Source: Gammaproteobacteria bacterium (GTDB lineage Bacteria; Pseudomonadota; Gammaproteobacteria; Pseudomonadales; Azotimanducaceae). From it: a DNA stretch of 5,431 nucleotides. The notes below the pieces were generated by a model, which was given only the letters and a program-made list of their open reading frames with translations, ran no database searches and was not told where the DNA came from. Where the stretch lies: contig JAPUJX010000646.1 of the NCBI GenBank assembly GCA_027295975.1, forward strand, positions 1 to 5,431. Direction: 5' to 3'. The translations under genes were made by a program, and so were the position numbers. Of the stretch, positions 1 through 5,431 are shown piece by piece; position 1 is the first letter of the stretch; the number at the start of each line of letters is the position of its first letter.

Positions 1-1127
1 ATTGCTTTCAGAATGATCCCGGAATAGAAATCGACGTTCGGGTAGAGCTTCTTCTCGATGAAGTATTCGTCTTCCAGCGCGATCTTCTCCAACTTCTGTG
101 CCATGCGCAGAATTGGATCGTCCTCCACCCCCAACTCCTCCAGTACTTCTTTACAGGACTGCTGCATCACCTTGGCGCGGGGATCGTAGTTTTTGTAAAC
201 CCGGTGGCCGAAACCCATTATCCGGAAGGGGTCGTCCTTGTCTTTGGCCTTTTTAACGTATTTGCCGATGTTCTTTTCGTCGCCGATCTCGGCGAGCATG
301 TTCAACACCGCTTCGTTGGCGCCCCCATGAGCCGGTCCCCACAGGGCCGCGATTCCGGCAGCGATACAGGCAAATGGGTTGGCGCCCGTGGAACCCGCCA
401 TCCGCACCGTGGAGGTCGAAGCGTTCTGCTCGTGGTCCGCGTGCAGGAGGAATATACGATCCATCGCTTTGGCGATCACCGGGTTGACCTTGTAGTCCTC
501 ACACGGCGTGGCGAACATCATGTGCAGGAAATTTTCGGCGTAGTCGAGATCGTTGCGCGGGTAGATGAACGGTTCGCCCTGGGAATATTTGTAGCTCATG
601 GCCGCCAGCGTGGGCATTTTGGCAATCAGGCGGTGAGCGGTGATGCGCCGGTGATCCCAGTTATCGATATCCAGCGAATCGTGATAAAAAGCCGATAGAG
701 CCCCGGTGACCCCGCACATGATCGCCATGGGATGGGCATCGCGACGGAAGCCTTTGAAAAATTGGGAAAGTTGCTCGTGGACCATGGTGTGGCGTTTGAT
801 CGTGCTCACGAACCGGGCCTTCTCGGCAGCGGTGGGCAGGTCGCCGTTGAGCAGCAGATAACACAACTCCAGATAATCGGAATGTTCGGCCAGCTGTTCG
901 ATGGGATAACCCCGATGCAGCAGAATGCCCTTGTTACCGTCTATGTAGGTGACGTTCGAGTCACAGGCGGCCGTGGATACGAATCCGGGGTCGTAGGTGA
1001 AAAAACCCTGTGCCGTGAGTTGACTGACGTCGATGACATCAGGACCCTCGTTGCCGCTCAGCACGGGCAGGTCGATGGATAAATCACCGATGCGAAGATG
1101 GGCTACTTTGCCAGCCTTGTCAGCCAT
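1..1127 (-). CDS. gltA: Citrate synthase, type II (3' end cut off by window edge)
   Basis: Condenses oxaloacetate and acetyl-CoA to citrate in the cytoplasm, the entry step of the TCA cycle. The reverse-strand frame starts at ATG 1127-1125 ([15 protein letters not shown]) and stays open to base 1, giving 375 residues; E. coli GltA has 427, so about the last 50 are outside. The active-site residues known from E. coli (His264, His305, Asp362) correspond to His267 in GPAHGGAN, His308 in [13 protein letters not shown] and Asp366 in YPNVDFYSG. Residues linked to NADH inhibition of the hexameric type II enzyme also appear conserved: the RHTM motif near 112, Arg166 and Lys170 in HRLIAKMP, and Cys209 in TPCEDY (E. 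coli Cys206). NADH feedback is therefore inferred. A GGGAGGA Shine-Dalgarno lies just upstream of the ATG. The gene diverges from sdhC, as in E. coli. No frameshift or stop was seen. Confidence 0.98.
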   Translation of the reverse strand, partial: MADKAGKVAHLRIGDLSIDLPVLSGNEGPDVIDVSQLTAQGFFTYDPGFVSTAACDSNVTYIDGNKGILLHRGYPIEQLAEHSDYLELCYLLLNGDLPTAAEKARFVSTIKRHTMVHEQLSQFFKGFRRDAHPMAIMCGVTGALSAFYHDSLDIDNWDHRRITAHRLIAKMPTLAAMSYKYSQGEPFIYPRNDLDYAENFLHMMFATPCEDYKVNPVIAKAMDRIFLLHADHEQNASTSTVRMAGSTGANPFACIAAGIAALWGPAHGGANEAVLNMLAEIGDEKNIGKYVKKAKDKDDPFRIMGFGHRVYKNYDPRAKVMQQSCKEVLEELGVEDDPILRMAQKLEKIALEDEYFIEKKLYPNVDFYSGIILKA

Positions 1128-1130
1128 ACG

Positions 1131-1137
1131 TCCTCCC
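1131..1137 (-). promoter_or_regulatory. Ribosome binding site of gltA
   Basis: On the minus strand this reads GGGAGGA, followed by CGT and the ATG at 1127. It is a strong match to the anti-Shine-Dalgarno sequence, although the 3-4 base spacing is rather short. It fixes the gltA start, and the resulting N-terminus has the length expected for the family. Confidence 0.75.
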
Positions 1138-1152
1138 GTGAGAATCAATTCG

Positions 1153-1174
1153 GCCGGGTTTCTTGGTGCCCGGC
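1153..1174. repeat. GC-rich inverted repeat in the gltA leader
   Basis: GCCGGG (1153-1158) and CCCGGC (1169-1174) are perfect inverted arms around a 10-base loop. The arms fall inside the predicted gltA 5' untranslated region, about 26 bases ahead of the ATG, so the gltA mRNA could fold a 6-bp all-GC hairpin there. Read on the plus strand, the hairpin is followed directly by TTTT (1175-1178), which resembles a weak intrinsic terminator for transcription running antisense out of gltA towards sdh. The structure is visible; either role is inference. Confidence 0.5.
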
Positions 1175-1192
1175 TTTTATAATATGGCACTG

Positions 1193-1221
1193 AGCCTATT
1201 AACGGGGGTTTGGATTGTCAA
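1193..1221 (-). promoter_or_regulatory. Predicted sigma70 promoter of gltA
   Basis: On the minus strand a perfect -35 box TTGACA (1221-1216) is followed after 17 bases by TAGGCT (1198-1193), which keeps the three most conserved -10 positions (T, A and the final T). Transcription would start near 1187 and leave a leader of about 60 bases containing the 1153-1174 hairpin. The -35 box overlaps the palindrome TCAATTGA (1218-1225), next to GATCGATC (1224-1231), so a regulator could bind here. Consensus match only; no start site is known. Confidence 0.55.
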
Positions 1222-1268
1222 TTGATCGATCCCGGAGGACCCTAGAGCCCCCCTCCAACCACCCGGTA

Positions 1269-1302
1269 CGGGCAGGCGGAGCTTCTTGGTTTTGCCTACC
1301 CG
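1269..1302. repeat. Imperfect inverted repeat overlapping the sdh promoter
   Basis: CGGGCAGGC (1269-1277) and GCCTACCCG (1294-1302) pair at eight of nine positions, with one C-A mismatch, around a 16-base centre. The right arm sits between the proposed -35 (1286-1291) and -10 (1309-1314) boxes of the sdh promoter, and the left arm lies just upstream of the -35. That position would suit an operator. The centre is long for a typical dimer site, and chance in GC-rich DNA is possible. Confidence 0.35.
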
Positions 1303-1314
1303 CACGATTACAAT
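1286..1314 (+). promoter_or_regulatory. Predicted sigma70 promoter of sdhCDAB
   Basis: TTGGTT (1286-1291) and TACAAT (1309-1314) are separated by exactly 17 bases. The -10 box matches consensus at five of six positions, while the -35 box keeps only the TTG core. A start near 1321 would give an sdhC leader of roughly 130 bases. This is the best forward promoter I find between gltA and sdhC. In E. coli the sdh promoter answers to ArcA, Fnr and CRP, but I see no convincing site for any of them here. Confidence 0.5.
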
Positions 1315-1404
1315 GCCAGCGCGATTCGCCCACTGGCGGCCGTTTACCGACGCCTGGCGGCTTGGGGTCTCTCTCCCACCGGCTGTATTACTAACCGCGT
1401 AGTG

Positions 1405-1434
1405 CGCGTAATGAATGTAACCGCGTAATGAATG
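1405..1434 (+). repeat. Short direct repeats at the sdhC start
   Basis: The 13-mer CGCGTAATGAATG occurs perfectly at 1405-1417 and 1422-1434, a 17-base period. Overlapping this, TAACCGCGTAGTG (1392-1404) and TAACCGCGTAATG (1418-1430) differ at one position. The array lies at the end of the sdhC leader and reaches the first in-frame ATG of sdhC (1432). It could be a small tandem duplication by replication slippage; a function in translation or regulation is speculative. Confidence 0.7.
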
Positions 1435-1453
1435 GATGAACCAGAAAAAATGA
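1411..1453 (+). other. Chain of tiny overlapping upstream ORFs before sdhC
   Basis: Three minimal ORFs run into sdhC, each stop overlapping the next start. 1411-1428 encodes MNVTA and ends in TAATG. 1428-1439 encodes MNG and ends in ATGA. 1436-1453 encodes MNQKK, and its TGA overlaps the ATG at 1450 as ATGA. A start-stop pair ATG-TAA also lies at 1415-1420. None has a clear Shine-Dalgarno sequence. The chain follows largely from the 17-base direct repeat and may be fortuitous, but the geometry would permit termination-reinitiation onto the 1450 start. Confidence 0.3.
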
Positions 1454-1830
1454 GAACCGAACGCCCGGTGTTCTTGTCTTTGTCTCCAGGCAAAATACAT
1501 TTTCCCGTCACGGCAATCGCTTCGATAACCCATCGTCTCACCGGGGCTGGACTGTTCGCGATCATCGCTTTTCTGCTGTGGATGCTCGATCTCGCTTTGT
1601 CTTCGGAAAGTGGATTTGCCGAGGCAGGACGCGTAATGAGCCAGCCGATGGGTAAGCTCGCCGTGTTGTTCATTCTGGCGAACCTCAGTTATCACCTCCT
1701 TGCCGGAGTCAAACATCTGCTGATGGATTTTCATATAGGGGTTAGTTTCGAGGCGGCGAGCGCGAGTTCCTGGACCGTTTTCGTGCTGACCGGGTTCATC
1801 GTCGCAGCGGGTGCTGTGTGGTTATGGTAA
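1450..1830 (+). CDS. sdhC: Succinate dehydrogenase cytochrome b556 subunit
   Basis: Membrane anchor of succinate dehydrogenase (complex II); with SdhD it binds haem b and the quinone and holds SdhAB on the cytoplasmic membrane. The protein begins MRTERPVFLSL and contains FPVTAIASITHRLTG, whose Ser25 and Arg29 match the quinone-site Ser27 and Arg31 of E. coli SdhC. His82 in SYHLLAGVKH matches the haem ligand His84. Three hydrophobic segments lie near residues 31-50, 67-87 and 105-126. The length is 126 residues against 129 in E. coli. I chose ATG 1450 because homologues usually have only a few residues before the RPV motif. An in-frame ATG at 1432 would add MDEPEK and cannot be excluded; neither start has a strong ribosome site. 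First gene of the sdhCDAB operon, overlapping sdhD by 7 bases. Confidence 0.93.
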   Translation: MRTERPVFLSLSPGKIHFPVTAIASITHRLTGAGLFAIIAFLLWMLDLALSSESGFAEAGRVMSQPMGKLAVLFILANLSYHLLAGVKHLLMDFHIGVSFEAASASSWTVFVLTGFIVAAGAVWLW

Positions 1831-2192
1831 CAAACGTCACGAGCCTCACCCGCAGCGGTCTTCTTGACTTTCTCGTTCAGCGGGTGTCTGCGGTAATCAT
1901 CGGCCTGTATGCCCTGTGTGTGGTCGGTTTTTTTCTTGCAAACCCGGCGCTCGGCCATGCCGACCTCGTGGGCTACTTCGGTTCGACATCCATGAAACTT
2001 TTCAGCACCGTGACGGTAATCGCCACGGTGGGGCATGCGTGGATCGGCATGTGGACGATCGGGACGGACTATATTGGCCCACATTATTTCGGCCGGCACG
2101 CCACGGCTTACCGGTTCACCTACCAGAGCGGTTGTCTGCTCGTACTGTTCGTCTACGCGGTCTGGGCGCTGACGCTTTTCTGGGGGCGGTAA
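1824..2192 (+). CDS. sdhD: Succinate dehydrogenase hydrophobic membrane anchor subunit
   Basis: Second membrane anchor of complex II; it shares the haem b and ubiquinone pocket with SdhC. Starting at ATG 1824 gives 122 residues (MVTNVTSLTRSGLLDF), and the key residues then fall at exactly the E. coli SdhD numbers: His71 and Asp82-Tyr83 in GHAWIGMWTIGTDY, Tyr83 being the quinone-site tyrosine. This supports 1824 over the in-frame GTG at 1818. Hydrophobic helices lie near residues 17-38, 54-77 and 96-120. The start overlaps the sdhC stop as ATGGTAA, and no good Shine-Dalgarno sequence precedes it, so translational coupling to sdhC is likely. The stop TAA directly abuts the sdhA ATG. Confidence 0.95.
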   Translation: MVTNVTSLTRSGLLDFLVQRVSAVIIGLYALCVVGFFLANPALGHADLVGYFGSTSMKLFSTVTVIATVGHAWIGMWTIGTDYIGPHYFGRHATAYRFTYQSGCLLVLFVYAVWALTLFWGR

Positions 2193-3965
2193 ATGCCGGG
2201 TGTGAAAAAAATGGAATTCGACGGGCTCATCGTTGGCGGCGGCGGCGCCGGCATGCGCGCATCTCTGCAGCTCGCCCAGTCGGGTTTGAAAACCGCCGTT
2301 ATTTCCAAGGTGTTCCCCACCCGTTCACATACCGTGTCTGCGCAAGGCGGGATCACCTGTGCCATCGGCAGCGACGATCCGGATGACGATTGGCGCTGGC
2401 ACATGTACGACAGCGTAAAGGGGTCGGATCACATCGGCGATCAGGAAGCCATCGAATACATGTGCAGTGAGGGGCCGCAGGCCGTTTTTGAGCTGGAACA
2501 CATGGGTTTACCTTTTTCTCGAACCGAGAGCGGCCGTATCTATCAGCGTGCGTTTGGCGGCCAGTCAAAAAATTACGGCAAAGGCGGCCAGGCAGCACGG
2601 ACCTGTGCGGCGGCAGACAGGACGGGTCACGCGCTGCTGCATACCCTGTATCAGGCAAATCTAAAAGCGAATACTACTTTTCTCAACGAATGGTTCGCCG
2701 TGGACCTGGTGCAGAACCAGGACGGCGTCGTGGTGGGCGTCATCGCGATCGATATCGAAAATGGCGAAGTGGTGTACGTGGCGTCGAAGGCGACGGTAAT
2801 CACGACCGGCGGTGCGGGTCGAATATATGCGAGCACAACCAACGCCCTCATGAACACGGGCGACGGTGTTGGCATGGCACTGCGTGCCGGGTTGCCGGTT
2901 CAAGACATCGAGATGTGGCAATTTCATCCCACCGGTATCGCCGGGGTCGGCATCCTGATTACCGAAGGCAGTCGCGGTGAGGGCGGTTATCTCATCAACA
3001 AGGACGGCGAGCGATTCATGGAAAGGTACGCTCCCACGGCAAAAGATCTGGCCGGCCGCGATGTGGTGGCCCGCTCGATGATCATCGAGATCCGCGAAGG
3101 CCGTGGCTGCGGTCCGCAAGCGGATCATGTGATGCTGAAGCTCGACCACCTCGGCGCAGACGTGCTCAACAAACGCTTACCGGGAATTCTCGAACTTTCC
3201 CGAACATTCGCCCATGTCGACCCGATCCGTGAACCCATACCCGTGGAACCCACCTGCCATTACATGATGGGCGGCATTCCCACCGGGGTGAACGGCCAGG
3301 TGGTTACTCAGGACGCATCCGGCGCCGATGTTTTCGTGGAAGGGTTTTATGCGGCCGGTGAGGTGGCCTGTGTCTCCGTTCATGGGGCCAACCGTCTGGG
3401 GGGTAATTCCCTCCTCGATCTCGTGGTGTTCGGCAAGGCCGCGGGGTTGCATATCGAACAGACCATGCGCCAGGGCGTGAGCTACCGGCAGGCGAGCGAT
3501 AGTGATCTCGAACGAGCGACAGGCCGTTTGGAGCGCTGGAATGCCTCCTCGGAAGGCGAAGGTGTTGCCGCGCTGAAGAAAGAACTGCAGATTGTCATGC
3601 AGAACAACTTCGGCGTGTTCCGTACCGAGACCCATATGCGCGATGGCATCAGGCAGCTCGAAGAACTGCGTGGGCGCATCGACAGAGCACATCTCGAAGA
3701 CAAGTCCCAGGCGTTCAACACGGCGCGCATGGAAGCGCTGGAACTCGACAATCTGCTGGAGGTTGCGGAAGCGACCGCCATTGCCGCAGAAGCACGCAAG
3801 GAAAGCAGGGGTGCACACGCCCGGGAAGATTTTACCGAGCGCGACGATGAGAATTGGTTGTGCCACTCGTTCTATTTCCCGAAAGAGAAGCGGGTGGGCA
3901 AACGGGCGGTAAACTTCTCACCCAGAATCGTCGAGGCTTTTCAACCCCAGGAACGCAAGTACTGA
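2193..3965 (+). CDS. sdhA: Succinate dehydrogenase flavoprotein subunit
   Basis: Catalytic subunit of complex II on the cytoplasmic face of the membrane; oxidises succinate to fumarate and passes electrons from covalent FAD to SdhB. It has 590 residues against 588 in E. coli. The dinucleotide fold GGGGAG is at 15-20, and His46 in [11 protein letters not shown] is the covalent FAD attachment (E. coli His45). Active-site residues His245 (WQFHPTG), Arg289 ([10 protein letters not shown]), His356 (CHYMMGG) and Arg401 ([10 protein letters not shown]) match E. coli His242, Arg286, His354 and Arg399, and Glu390 matches the FAD-contacting Glu388. The C-terminus keeps [10 protein letters not shown] and [10 protein letters not shown]. 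Residues 129-138 read [10 protein letters not shown], one residue longer than the enterobacterial form and closer to the alphaproteobacterial and mitochondrial version. ATG 2193 abuts the sdhD stop; Met7 (2211) is a less likely start. Confidence 0.98.
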   Translation: MPGVKKMEFDGLIVGGGGAGMRASLQLAQSGLKTAVISKVFPTRSHTVSAQGGITCAIGSDDPDDDWRWHMYDSVKGSDHIGDQEAIEYMCSEGPQAVFELEHMGLPFSRTESGRIYQRAFGGQSKNYGKGGQAARTCAAADRTGHALLHTLYQANLKANTTFLNEWFAVDLVQNQDGVVVGVIAIDIENGEVVYVASKATVITTGGAGRIYASTTNALMNTGDGVGMALRAGLPVQDIEMWQFHPTGIAGVGILITEGSRGEGGYLINKDGERFMERYAPTAKDLAGRDVVARSMIIEIREGRGCGPQADHVMLKLDHLGADVLNKRLPGILELSRTFAHVDPIREPIPVEPTCHYMMGGIPTGVNGQVVTQDASGADVFVEGFYAAGEVACVSVHGANRLGGNSLLDLVVFGKAAGLHIEQTMRQGVSYRQASDSDLERATGRLERWNASSEGEGVAALKKELQIVMQNNFGVFRTETHMRDGIRQLEELRGRIDRAHLEDKSQAFNTARMEALELDNLLEVAEATAIAAEARKESRGAHAREDFTERDDENWLCHSFYFPKEKRVGKRAVNFSPRIVEAFQPQERKY

Positions 3966-3970
3966 TTATC

Positions 3971-3974
3971 GAGG
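3971..3974 (+). promoter_or_regulatory. Ribosome binding site of sdhB
   Basis: GAGG lies five bases ahead of ATG 3980, in the 14-base gap after the sdhA stop. It decides the sdhB start: the same frame is open back to an ATG at 3854 inside sdhA, but that would add 42 residues unlike any SdhB. Confidence 0.7.
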
Positions 3975-3979
3975 TGGCG

Positions 3980-4684
3980 ATGCAGGTTAGCGTTTATCGA
4001 TACAACCCGGATACCGATGAGGCGCCGGAGATGCGCGAGATGACCGTCAGGCTCCCGGAAGGCAGAGATCTGATGGTGCTGGATGTTCTGGAACTCTTGA
4101 AGGTGGAGGATCCGAGCCTCTCTTATCGGCGTTCGTGCAGGGAAGGGGTGTGCGGTTCCGACGGTATCAACATGAACGGCAAGAATGGGCTCGCCTGTAT
4201 CACGCCTGTTTCGGAAATTGTCAGGCGGGGCAAGCTGGTGCTGCGACCCCTGCCAGGATTGCCGGTAATTCGCGACCTGGTGGTCGATATGAGCCAGTTC
4301 TACCGCCAGTACGAGAAGATTGATCCGTTTCTTCAGAACGATTCGCCGCCACCCGCCCAGGAACGGCTGCAGAGCATCGAGGAGCGTGAAAAGCTGGACG
4401 GCCTGTACGAGTGCATACTTTGCGCCTGTTGTTCTTCGGCATGTCCGTCGTTCTGGTGGAACCCGGACAAATTCATCGGCCCGGCCGGCCTGCTGCAGGC
4501 ATACCGCTTCCTGGCTGACAGTCGGGATACCGCCACCGCCGAACGGCTCGCCAAGCTGGAAGATCCGTTCAGCGTATTTCGCTGTCGGGGTATCATGAAT
4601 TGCGTCAGCGTTTGCCCCAAGGGGCTCAATCCGACCCGCGCCATCGGTAAAATCCGCAGTTTGCTCCTGCAGCAAGGGACCTAG
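3980..4684 (+). CDS. sdhB: Succinate dehydrogenase iron-sulfur subunit
   Basis: Carries electrons from the SdhA flavin to the quinone site in SdhCD through three Fe-S clusters. The 234-residue protein (E. coli 238) starts MQVSVYRYNPDTDEAP. The N-terminal ferredoxin domain binds [2Fe-2S] through Cys53, Cys58, Asp61 and Cys73 in CREGVCGSDG...GLAC; aspartate at the third position is the E. coli form. The C-terminal domain has CILCACCSSACPSFWW: Cys145, Cys148 and Cys151 with Cys212 for [4Fe-4S], and Cys155, Cys202 and Cys208 for [3Fe-4S], the last in RCRGIMNCVSVCPKGLNP. No ligand is missing. Last gene of sdhCDAB, 14 bases after sdhA and followed by a 130-base spacer before sucA. Confidence 0.98.
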   Translation: MQVSVYRYNPDTDEAPEMREMTVRLPEGRDLMVLDVLELLKVEDPSLSYRRSCREGVCGSDGINMNGKNGLACITPVSEIVRRGKLVLRPLPGLPVIRDLVVDMSQFYRQYEKIDPFLQNDSPPPAQERLQSIEEREKLDGLYECILCACCSSACPSFWWNPDKFIGPAGLLQAYRFLADSRDTATAERLAKLEDPFSVFRCRGIMNCVSVCPKGLNPTRAIGKIRSLLLQQGT

Positions 4685-4814
4685 CGGATTCGACTACGGA
4701 CTATAATCAAAGCTGACGAATTGCAGCGTGGTAAAACAAGCTGCCGGTATGCCATCTAAAGTAGGTGGCGCACCATGTTGCGCTTAGTTTCTCAACAGGG
4801 AGAGAGACCCATTA
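4685..4814 (+). promoter_or_regulatory. sdhB-sucA spacer with possible secondary promoter
   Basis: This non-coding spacer is longer than the gaps within sdhCDAB, so sucA may have its own signal besides read-through from the sdh promoter. A perfect TATAAT stands at 4702-4707, but the bases 17 upstream (ACCTAG) are no -35 box and there is no TG extension, so the promoter call is weak. A small hairpin lies at 4768-4783. The purine-rich stretch GGGAGAGAGA (4798-4807) is the only candidate ribosome site for sucA; its best core, GGGAG, ends 12 bases before the ATG, which is long. I see no coding potential and no strong terminator. Confidence 0.35.
4768..4783 (+). repeat. Small hairpin ahead of the sucA ribosome site
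   Basis: GCGCA (4768-4772) and TGCGC (4779-4783) form a 5-bp stem with a 6-base loop, followed by TTAGTTTCT. It ends 14 bases before the purine-rich sucA ribosome site. The broken T-run is too poor for a confident intrinsic terminator; partial attenuation between sdh and suc, or an mRNA end or stabilising structure, is possible. A competing fold pairs GGTG (4764-4767) with CACC (4771-4774). Confidence 0.3.
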
Positions 4815-5431
4815 ATGGCTGAGTCATTTCTCGAACGGATGCGGCGCAGTTCTCACCTGGCCGGGAGTAACGTCGCGTACGTGGAAGAACTCTACGAAGC
4901 GTTCCTCGATGATCCCGATGCGGTACCCGATGAGTGGCGCGATTATTTCGCCGCACTTCCCGGGCTGGAGGGCGTCGAGCAGGCTGACGTGCCCCACAGC
5001 ACGGTAATCCGGCATTTCGAGCGTCTTGGACGCAATCGTTTGAAAGCGCGGCCCGAACGCGAAAGCACGATGGTTCAGAATGCCCACGAACAGAAGCAGA
5101 TGCGTGTGCAGGATCTGATCTCGGGTTACCGCCACCGCGGCCACAAGAAAGCCAATATCGATCCCCTCGGACTGATGGAACGCCCCCCCGCGCCGGTGTT
5201 GGATCTTGCCTACCACAACCTGTCGCCGGTCGATCTCGAAGAAACCTATCACACGGGTTCGTTTCATTACGGCGAAGGGCAGGCGAAGTTGCGCGAACTG
5301 GTGGACGCCCTCGAGATGACCTACTGCGGGTCCATCGGTTTCGAATACATGCACATCAATGATGCGGGTGAACAACTGTGGGTTCAACAGCGCCTGGAGA
5401 GTGTTCGGGCCAGGCCGAAATATTCCGACGC
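4815..5431 (+). CDS. sucA: 2-oxoglutarate dehydrogenase E1 component (N-terminal part, cut by window edge)
   Basis: Thiamine-diphosphate-dependent E1 of the 2-oxoglutarate dehydrogenase complex; decarboxylates 2-oxoglutarate and passes the succinyl group to the E2 lipoyl domain. The frame from ATG 4815 (MAESFLERMRRSSHLAGSN) is open to the window end, giving 205 of roughly 930 residues. Residues 15-49 (VEELYEAFLDDPDAVPDEW within them) match the E1 N-terminal segment, which in this family helps dock onto the rest of the complex. YRHRGHKKANIDPLG (105-119) and TYCGSIGFEYMHI (169-181) are close to the E. coli SucA motifs YRFRGHQHANLDPLG and TYCGPIGAEYMHI. The thiamine-diphosphate binding and transketolase-like domains lie beyond the edge. 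Being downstream of sdhB in the same direction matches the gammaproteobacterial sdhCDAB-sucABCD order, so sucB is expected next. Confidence 0.97.
   Translation, partial: MAESFLERMRRSSHLAGSNVAYVEELYEAFLDDPDAVPDEWRDYFAALPGLEGVEQADVPHSTVIRHFERLGRNRLKARPERESTMVQNAHEQKQMRVQDLISGYRHRGHKKANIDPLGLMERPPAPVLDLAYHNLSPVDLEETYHTGSFHYGEGQAKLRELVDALEMTYCGSIGFEYMHINDAGEQLWVQQRLESVRARPKYSD

Noticed and set aside
204..1082. Plus-strand open frames of 164 and 116 codons across gltA
   Set aside because: They are antisense to a gltA frame that matches citrate synthase throughout with all catalytic residues, and they resemble no family. Shadow frames.
1178..1183. Perfect TATAAT on the plus strand as an sdh promoter
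   Set aside because: No -35 element at 16-18 bases upstream (CGGGTT at 17), and it lies on the T-run after the gltA leader hairpin. The TTGGTT-17-TACAAT pair at 1286-1314 is better placed.
1215..1220. TTGTCA on the plus strand as a -35 box for sdh
   Set aside because: No -10-like hexamer at 16-18 bases downstream (GACCCT at 17). The same bases form the perfect TTGACA of gltA on the other strand.
1177..1734. Minus-strand open frame of 185 codons spanning the divergent spacer and the sdhC start
   Set aside because: It crosses the predicted promoters and is antisense to sdhC, with low-complexity composition and no recognisable motif or ribosome site.
3177..3866. Long minus-strand open frame (229 codons) inside sdhA
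   Set aside because: Antisense to a fully conserved part of SdhA. Long antisense frames are expected from the codon pattern of GC-rich genes.
3854..3979. In-frame extension of sdhB back to ATG 3854
   Set aside because: It would overlap sdhA by 112 bases and add 42 residues absent from SdhB proteins, whereas ATG 3980 has a good GAGG site and gives the usual length.
3941..4675. Long minus-strand open frame (244 codons) opposite sdhB
   Set aside because: The opposite strand encodes SdhB with every cluster ligand in place; the antisense product matches nothing I recognise.
4824..5387. Minus-strand open frame of 187 codons opposite sucA
   Set aside because: Antisense to a clear SucA N-terminus with family motifs; a shadow frame.
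1..5431. Search for a mobile element, CRISPR array, toxin-antitoxin pair, defence gene or other new system
   Set aside because: All coding space is taken by gltA, sdhCDAB and sucA in conserved order, and the two spacers are too short for another gene with a recognisable start and ribosome site.

Overview
The window is a stretch of bacterial chromosome carrying TCA-cycle genes in the order gltA (reverse strand, truncated by the left edge), sdhC-sdhD-sdhA-sdhB (forward strand), and the start of sucA (forward strand, truncated by the right edge). The divergent gltA / sdhCDAB-sucA arrangement is the one known from Escherichia coli and other Gammaproteobacteria. SdhD and SdhB read almost residue for residue like the enterobacterial proteins, and citrate synthase is the NADH-sensitive type II form. 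The DNA is fairly GC-rich, so a free-living gammaproteobacterium outside the Enterobacterales is likely. I cannot name the genus.

Layout. Bases 1-1127 hold gltA on the minus strand, lacking only about its last 50 codons. Bases 1128-1449 are the divergent control region, with a good sigma70-type promoter for gltA (TTGACA-17-TAGGCT), a second one for sdh (TTGGTT-17-TACAAT), two GC-rich inverted repeats, and a run of short direct repeats just before sdhC. The repeats contain a chain of very small overlapping ORFs that leads into the sdhC start. Bases 1450-4684 hold the four subunits of succinate dehydrogenase, tightly packed: sdhC and sdhD overlap by 7 bases, sdhD and sdhA abut, and sdhA and sdhB are 14 bases apart. 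Bases 4685-4814 are a 130-base spacer with a possible -10 box and a small hairpin. Bases 4815-5431 encode the first 205 residues of SucA.

Function. GltA makes citrate from oxaloacetate and acetyl-CoA. SucA starts the conversion of 2-oxoglutarate to succinyl-CoA. SdhCDAB oxidises succinate to fumarate at the cytoplasmic membrane and passes the electrons to quinone. All catalytic, flavin, haem, quinone and Fe-S residues that I can check by family knowledge are present, so the enzymes look intact and ordinary.

I found no mobile element, CRISPR array, tRNA, rRNA or undescribed protein system. The parts worth a second look are regulatory and non-coding, mainly the sdhC leader and the gltA leader hairpin. 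These are sequence-pattern observations, not demonstrated functions.
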